A stretch of 64,000 nt of DNA from Limnanthes douglasii subsp. nivea (taxonomy: Eukaryota; Streptophyta; Magnoliopsida; Brassicales; Limnanthaceae), in assembly GCA_036936605.1 (NCBI GenBank), contig JAUPFV010000001.1:70389910-70453909 (forward strand), written 5' to 3'. The notes under the pieces were generated by a model that saw only the letters and a list, made by a program, of their open reading frames with translations, was not told the DNA's origin and did not search any database. Made by a program: the position numbers and the translations under genes. Shown here in pieces: positions 58,983 to 64,000 of this stretch (position 1 is the first letter of the stretch; each line of letters begins with the position of its first letter).

Positions 58983-59178
58983 TTAACGCAACCTCCTAGC
59001 TTCTCTTTCCGACTTGAGCAAAGTAAGGATATCTCTCTCACACTGGTCCCTTCAAGTTCCTCATGATGAACCGATTCTGACCATCTAAAAACTTAACACG
59101 AACTTGGGTCACCTGCCCTCACTATCCTGTCCTACCCATGATCTTGATCACCAAAGCGTGCTTAATTTGGGTATCCAT
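58983..59178 (-). pseudogene. RPS28: 40S ribosomal protein S28 (eS28) pseudogene
   Basis: Minus strand, ATG at 59178. The frame reads MDTQIKHALVIKIMGRTG, two stops, GQVTQVRVKFLDGQNRFIM, RNLKGPV, stop; after a 2-base deletion it continues DILTLLKSEREARRLR with TAA at 58983. This covers all 65 codons of plant eS28, a small protein of the 40S ribosomal head. TGA at codons 20 and 47 replace Arg codons, as expected from CGA to TGA. TAG at codon 19 replaces Ser. Flanks look like UTR sequence ('cttctctttcgcc' upstream), but no poly(A) or target duplication was found, so retroposition is not shown. Confidence 0.9.
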
Positions 59179-59189
59179 ACTTAAAGGGA

Positions 59190-59640
59190 GAACTGAAGAT
59201 TGCAGCCGGGAAGAAGGATTCTACTGTGTGCTGGTTGTAGGCGAAAGAGAAGACATACCCTATGTTTTATTTGGTCTTAATTTAAGTTTATCTTGTGTAA
59301 TGTGAAAAAACCAGTAAATTGTGTATCATTGAAATAACAAAATAGTTTTCAAGTGCGAGTAAATGAAAAAGGGTATATATATGAATATCTGTGTACATAT
59401 AATAGTATATTGTGATGACCTACATGGTGTCATTAGGGTGTACGTGAGAATCGCAAAATGAAAGATGCTTAATGTCTTTGATCTTTTGGGAACAATTTTA
59501 GTTTGGTTACAAACTCATTACTACTAGTTAATTACACATATGTTACATATTACACTAATGTAACGTTTATATAATGCACTGACTATAATATTACAGAGTT
59601 ACAAGGTGGGTGCCTGATTCCATTAAATCATAGTTTTAGT
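59190..59640. other. RPS28 upstream flank and AT-rich gap
   Basis: The first 80 bp or so look like a 5' UTR on the minus strand. Nothing else recognised. Confidence 0.4.
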
Positions 59641-59659
59641 AATACAATTCTGTTTTTAC

Positions 59660-59730
59660 CTTTGGCGAGTTGGCAAAAAGCCAGGTCAGGAACCCATTGA
59701 TCCTGGGTTCGAGACCTGGCTATTGTGCTT
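59660..59730 (+). other. tRNA-like sequence, possible SINE fragment
   Basis: TGGCGAGTTGGC (59663-59674) resembles a Pol III A box and GGGTTCGAGACC (59705-59716) a B box, 30 bases apart. No cloverleaf with a convincing acceptor stem could be drawn, so I favour a SINE head or tRNA-like remnant over a tRNA gene. Confidence 0.4.
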
Positions 59731-60020
59731 TTTTAAATTATGTTAGATTTCAATAGCCTTTTTTAAATTATGTTAGATTTCTAATAAATTAAGTAATATA
59801 AATTTATATAGAATTTGATATAAATTAAGTAATATATTATATAGGAAATCCTAAATATATATCAAATTATTATTTTTTATTATTTTAATGTAAATATATC
59901 ATTTATTTTTTATTATATATAAAATACTAATAAATTAAGTAATATAAATTTATATATGAATTTGATATAAAATTTTATTATATATTATATAGAAAATCCT
60001 AACTATAAGATATAATTTTT
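59725..60020. repeat. AT-rich direct duplications
   Basis: 'ttttttaaattatgttagat' occurs twice 29-30 bp apart near 59730-59780. 'aataaattaagtaatataaa' occurs near 59783 and 59929, each followed by a related block, giving a repeat of about 146 bp. Confidence 0.7.
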
Positions 60021-60429
60021 TACACCAATTTCTCTTTTACAATCGATTAGACAACTCTAACTATAAGCTTCAAACACTAAGGTATTTATTGTGTTTCTAT
60101 GTTATAAATTCTCAAAATTTAAGCTTTGCTACATGTCTTATATTACTATTCACTAGTTACAAAGATTAACATTGGTTGCTTTATATTTTTTTCTTAAGAT
60201 AGAGAGTCGTACAGTTAAATTTCAAAGCAAATAGACCTCCATAAATCATAATTTTTATTTTGCTTTGCTAAGTTCAAATTTTATTATTGATTTAGTTTTT
60301 ATGTTTGTCACTATAGGATGCATTGCTATTTCGAAACAAGTAAATTTAGAAAAGAAAATACAAATATCTTTAATTTAATCAGTAAAGTTAACCGCAGAGG
60401 GACACAAGATTAACTTGTTATTCTAAAAG

Positions 60430-60815
60430 CACATGTTTCGGTGGTCAATAATCCACAACCTGAAGTTGAAGCACAATCTTCAAATTGGGAACATTTGGAG
60501 GCTGGTTCAGGGAAAAGAGATCGAATCTCTAGCTTTCATCCAGATATTCAAGATTCGGTAAGAAAAGCTTACCTTTTAAGGGGTCTAACACAACCTCGTA
60601 AGGAGAAATATCCTTATATCGAAGTTACTTAGAATATATTAAACATAATAATTTTGTTCATTGTTGGCTTTGCTTTTACCTGTAGCAACGACGAGTGTTG
60701 GGCGAGTTTTCTCGGGTTTGAATTATGTGAAGAAGGAGTTGAAAAATAAAATGAGCGATACATGACTTAATGATTGTTTGGTAATATTTGTGGCACGATT
60801 AGTAACATAACTACC
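60430..60815 (+). pseudogene. hAT transposase remnant with internal deletion
   Basis: The N-terminal frame (60441-60632) includes KRDRISSFHPDIQDSVRKAY and LLRGLTQPRKEKYPYIE, the start of plant TTF-type zinc-finger hAT transposases. About 50 bp later LLLPVATTSVGRVFSGLNYV, then KKELKNKMSDT, stop, LNDCLV is the C-terminal hAT dimerisation domain, which normally lies several hundred codons away. The catalytic centre is therefore deleted. The first frame also starts without ATG (GTG). Confidence 0.8.
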
Positions 60816-61048
60816 CTTCAACATTTTTAAACTATGAATAAGAAAAAAATACACGTAAAGTTAACTTAAATTTATGTTTGTATTTTAGTTTTTTTAATCA
60901 CATTTTAGTTACTTGTGTAACGTATACTATAACAATAAAAACTTAATATTTGAGATTTCAATATAAATCATGCTTGCTATAACTTTTGTATCTTATTTTA
61001 ATTTATTTGATAATAATCAAAAGGTCTAGGACACCACTGTGTTTCGAT

Positions 61049-61065
61049 CCTGGCTACGCCACTGG
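61049..61065. repeat. Probable hAT right terminal repeat
   Basis: CCTGGCTACGCCACTGG resembles the ends of plant hAT elements of this group (CAGGGGCGGAGCCAGG type). No matching left end or 8-bp duplication was found. Confidence 0.5.
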
Positions 61066-61069
61066 TTAC

Positions 61070-62165
61070 AACACGACAATATTATATAATGTACACTAAT
61101 AATAGCGTTACACTTCCTAAATGTTTGAATTATAATTTTGTATGTTGCCCTCTCGCAATTAGGCACTTACTCGAATATGAATTACTAGGATAGGGAAAGA
61201 CAATGTCATTTGACCGCATATTGAAATAAAAAACGAAAATGTTAGAGGTAATAATATTTCTAAAAAATGGTTATAGGTTAAGAGAATGAAATCAGGTCTT
61301 CACTAGGCTATTGGACGATACTGTTTAGCAGAGAGATTCTTGTTGCAGACACCCTCATAACATTCTCCTTTTATGGCGAAATTTAGTAATAGTTTAGCCA
61401 ACTAGAACTACAACAATGCTCACGAGTCTCAAAAAAGCAAACTGTAGAGCATTACTCACAGTGATAGACCTAGCATACTGGGCGAAGGTAACTTGCTTCT
61501 TTTCTCCTAGACTACATGCACATGTTATTTGCGAAGAAAAAAGCAGCTAGCAGTTCTTAGCTTATTTTTCATTTGATTATTTATTTTGTTTACTCTATAA
61601 TTACTTATTTGAATCAACTCACGGCCAAATCAGCAGTATGTGGTACTAACCTACTCCGGTGACCGTCTTAGGGCTCCGCATAAGAAGACAAAAGGTTCAG
61701 GACAAATTGATAACGAAGCAAATGCCCCTTTTCCCCACTATTATTTCTTAAAGCTATATGAATCTGGCGGAAAAAATAGAGGGATGGTTAAGAACTACTG
61801 ATGGTAAACCATAAATAGTAGTTACGGTTATTCAATGGAAATATTCGGCTTTAAAATGGAATAGGATGACAATGCACTTGGACTTGAAACTAATGAAATT
61901 CAAAAGAAACATGTAACCGGTCATTATACTGGAGGGCGAGATATGACCGTGACTTCAGATTAAGTATCGTTGAAAACACTGAAAGAATGGGCAATAGAAT
62001 GATTAATTGTAATAAAGCTGTCAAAAGATTACCATATTTGGGATACAACCTTTCCTTGAGACAGAGATGTAGGATGTTATTGTGCAATTGGTTTGACTAG
62101 TTGAGACTAGTCTTAATATATTATCAAGTAAATTGGAGAATGTTAAATGCACGCCTGTTAGAATA
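61070..62165. other. Gap without a recognised gene
   Basis: No coding blocks recognised. 'actactgatggtaaaccataaatagtagt' near 61795 is a short imperfect hairpin. Confidence 0.45.
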
Positions 62166-62167
62166 TA

Positions 62168-62416
62168 CTCCTTCCGTCTCATAATATCAATCGTTTAAGA
62201 TTTTTTCGTTAATATTAAGAAAAGTAATCATGATTTTGAAAGAATAAAAGAAAATAAATTTGATTGGTAGAGTTAATAACTTGTGCAATAGGCTAACTAT
62301 TTTATTGGTTGAAAGTAAAATATATGTATTCAATTATGCATTGGAAAATGAAAAAGACAAATATTATAAAATAAAATATTTCTTCTAGAAAGACACATAT
62401 TATGAGACACAGGGAC
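62168..62416. mobile_element. Stowaway-like MITE 2
   Basis: Starts CTCCTTCCGTCTCATAATAT and ends ATATTATGAGACACAGGGAC, flanked by TA at 62166-62167 and 62417-62418. It is 249 bp. Related to, but more diverged than, the MITE at 1447. Confidence 0.85.
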
Positions 62417-62419
62417 TAT

Positions 62420-64000
62420 TATGATTAGTGCGTCCAAAAAATGAAATACGGTTGAAGTTAAATTTTATTTTAAACGATATAGTTTTTTAATGGTTCGTCC
62501 TTTTTAAGTAGTTAGGGATCTTAGAATTTAATCTCATTATTTCAAAAACGTTAGACCACTGATTCCATGTCATGTTTGATTTTCATATAGGAGACTAGTA
62601 GTGTTGACATTTGTAAACGTAAAAGGGACCACTAGGTTACGTTATAAAATGAGATTAGTAAACTCTCGAACTCCTTAACCACGACGCTAAGCTACATTTG
62701 AAACCTAGTTTACATTGTCACTAGAAAAATTGAAATAAATTATATAAATTTCACTAACCAAGAGAATGTGTTACTTAGATCTTAACTTTTTTATCTCGTG
62801 TGATATGGTATTCTGGTTCACGAAGAAAATGTGTTTGTCATTCGAAATTATAACCGGTTTTTTGACATAAAACTGTTTTCTTAAAATAGAAGATCATAAT
62901 AAAAATATTCATTCTTGTTATTCAAAAGAAACTCTAAGATTTTGGAAAGCTTAACATCTAGATTGGAATACATAAGTAGTATTATCCCAAAGTATGTGTT
63001 CAGATATGCTAGTTGTGGAGGTTGAAGTTTATGTTCTTAATAACTCTTTTAAAAAATTGTATATGGATGTGCAAGAGTAAGATCTACCTATTTAAGCATT
63101 AAGTTTAGCCATTTGAAGAAGCTAGGAATTGGATTTGATATGCTTAAGAAGGATAAGGACACATAGACTAGTAAAAATAGTGTTAAGTAAGAACATTTGA
63201 GAATATAAATTTATGTATATATTATTCAGAACTTATTCGAAACCACCATCCATCACAAATCACATTTCAAGTCCCACTTCAAACTTTCCATTCCTTGTGT
63301 AGCCCCCCATAAAGGCAATTTAAAATTTTAATTATGCGGGTAGCATCTTCTATAAAGGCATTCGAGTCGGGCTAAGAAAAAGTTTGACTTTTGGGATACG
63401 GTCGGATTATATTCAAAGCACTCCACCATGAATAATAGTTTTTTTGGGGTTGGATGTGATATTGTTGAATGTTATAAAGCCATACTGAAAAGTGGGTTTG
63501 CTTTGTATAGAGATGAAGCACATTCAATGACAAGCATTGGTTGGAAGAAAATGAGATGATGGAAAGTCACTTCAAAAATAATAGACAAAAATGTTTCTTT
63601 CGTTTTCAATTTCTTTAGAATCGAATGAGATGTTGGTGGGGTTTTTTCCGCTTCACAAACGGAACAAAAACTTTAGAATTCACACGATGAAAAAATAAAT
63701 TTGAAAGGACCAACGATTAGAAAATGAGACATATTTTGTTAGAATATCCTAATCATACTTGATATTTTTTTATCAACGAATCATTTAAGGACATCTCTGT
63801 GTTAGGTAGGGAACGTGTCCTAATTTTTTGAATGAGCTCATCCTTCTAGCCTACCATTTATTTATTGATCAGTTGACGACTCATACTTCTCATGCGTCTC
63901 TGTGGGGCTCTTTCATATAGGATTTCTCCTAGAAGTCCTTTGAGTCGATTAAATAGAAACCCCAAGCTGACTTGGCTCTTCCATCGATGATCTACTTCTC
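62420..64000. other. Terminal stretch without a recognised gene
   Basis: Mixed AT-rich sequence with a few coding-like short frames near 63380-63560 and 63720-63900 that I could not assign. The window ends inside it. Confidence 0.45.

Noticed and set aside
59660..59730. A functional tRNA gene
   Set aside because: Box-like words are present, but no proper acceptor and anticodon stems could be drawn.
62640..62710. Possible SINE or tRNA head on the minus strand
   Set aside because: A- and B-box-like words (TAGCTTAGCG, GAGTTCGAG) are only about 10 bases apart, too close for a Pol III promoter, and no poly(A) or duplication was seen.
63380..63900. LINE zinc-binding linker or MULE fragment near the right edge
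   Set aside because: A few words such as RHILFEYPNH look suggestive, but no second block supports either family.

Overview
The window looks like nuclear DNA of a flowering plant, probably a eudicot. It is AT-rich and full of plant transposon families: Ty1/copia and Ty3/gypsy LTR elements, L1-type LINEs with a DUF4283 ORF1, Mutator-like elements (MULEs), a hAT remnant, Stowaway- and Tourist-type MITEs and a tRNA-derived SINE. The few non-transposon genes are broken copies of plant genes. The species cannot be told. I find no convincing intact host gene. Nearly every long reading frame is a piece of a decayed mobile element, so this reads as an old, nested transposon region. Layout, left to right: a 145-bp tandem repeat (261-935); a short-chain dehydrogenase (SDR) fragment and a Stowaway MITE (1.1-1.7 kb); a 12.0-kb MULE (2587-14615) with matching ends and a perfect 9-bp target duplication, carrying a Ulp1/C48 protease-like gene, a small acidic ORF, a convergent mudrA-type transposase and many arrays of a palindromic short repeat; a near-full-length L1 LINE on the minus strand (15.2-20.2 kb); a Ty3/gypsy element on the minus strand (20.9-26.8 kb); a degenerate coiled-coil stretch; a second SDR pseudogene (28.1-29.2 kb); an LTR-gag-LTR copia deletion derivative (29.9-31.7 kb); a third SDR fragment with a LINE RNase H remnant (34.2-34.8 kb); a gypsy LTR plus gag (34.8-36.4 kb); a second MULE transposase remnant (36.4-38.3 kb); a copia element without RT (39.0-41.8 kb); a fourth SDR fragment (41.9-42.6 kb); a nearly complete copia element on the minus strand (43.1-48.2 kb); a 5'-truncated LINE (48.2-50.8 kb); a second Ulp1-type element between 1.7-kb direct repeats (51.0-58.7 kb), with a SINE in the left repeat and nested MITEs in the right; an RPS28 pseudogene (59.0-59.2 kb); a hAT remnant (60.4-61.1 kb); and a second Stowaway MITE (62.2-62.4 kb). 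The most interesting theme concerns the three MULE-like loci. They share protein modules: Ulp1 plus acidic ORF in two, mudrA in two. Each also carries its own short repeat with a palindromic core in noncoding DNA: GAGTTG-TTTG-CAACTC in the first, CGCATATGCG in the second, GTAATTAC in the third. Element-specific motif arrays beside element-encoded proteins recall the VANDAL/VANC sequence-specific anti-silencing system of Arabidopsis. That link is inference, but it can be tested. All genes here appear inactivated by stops, frameshifts or lost key residues, so any such system would have to be active in intact relatives elsewhere in the genome.
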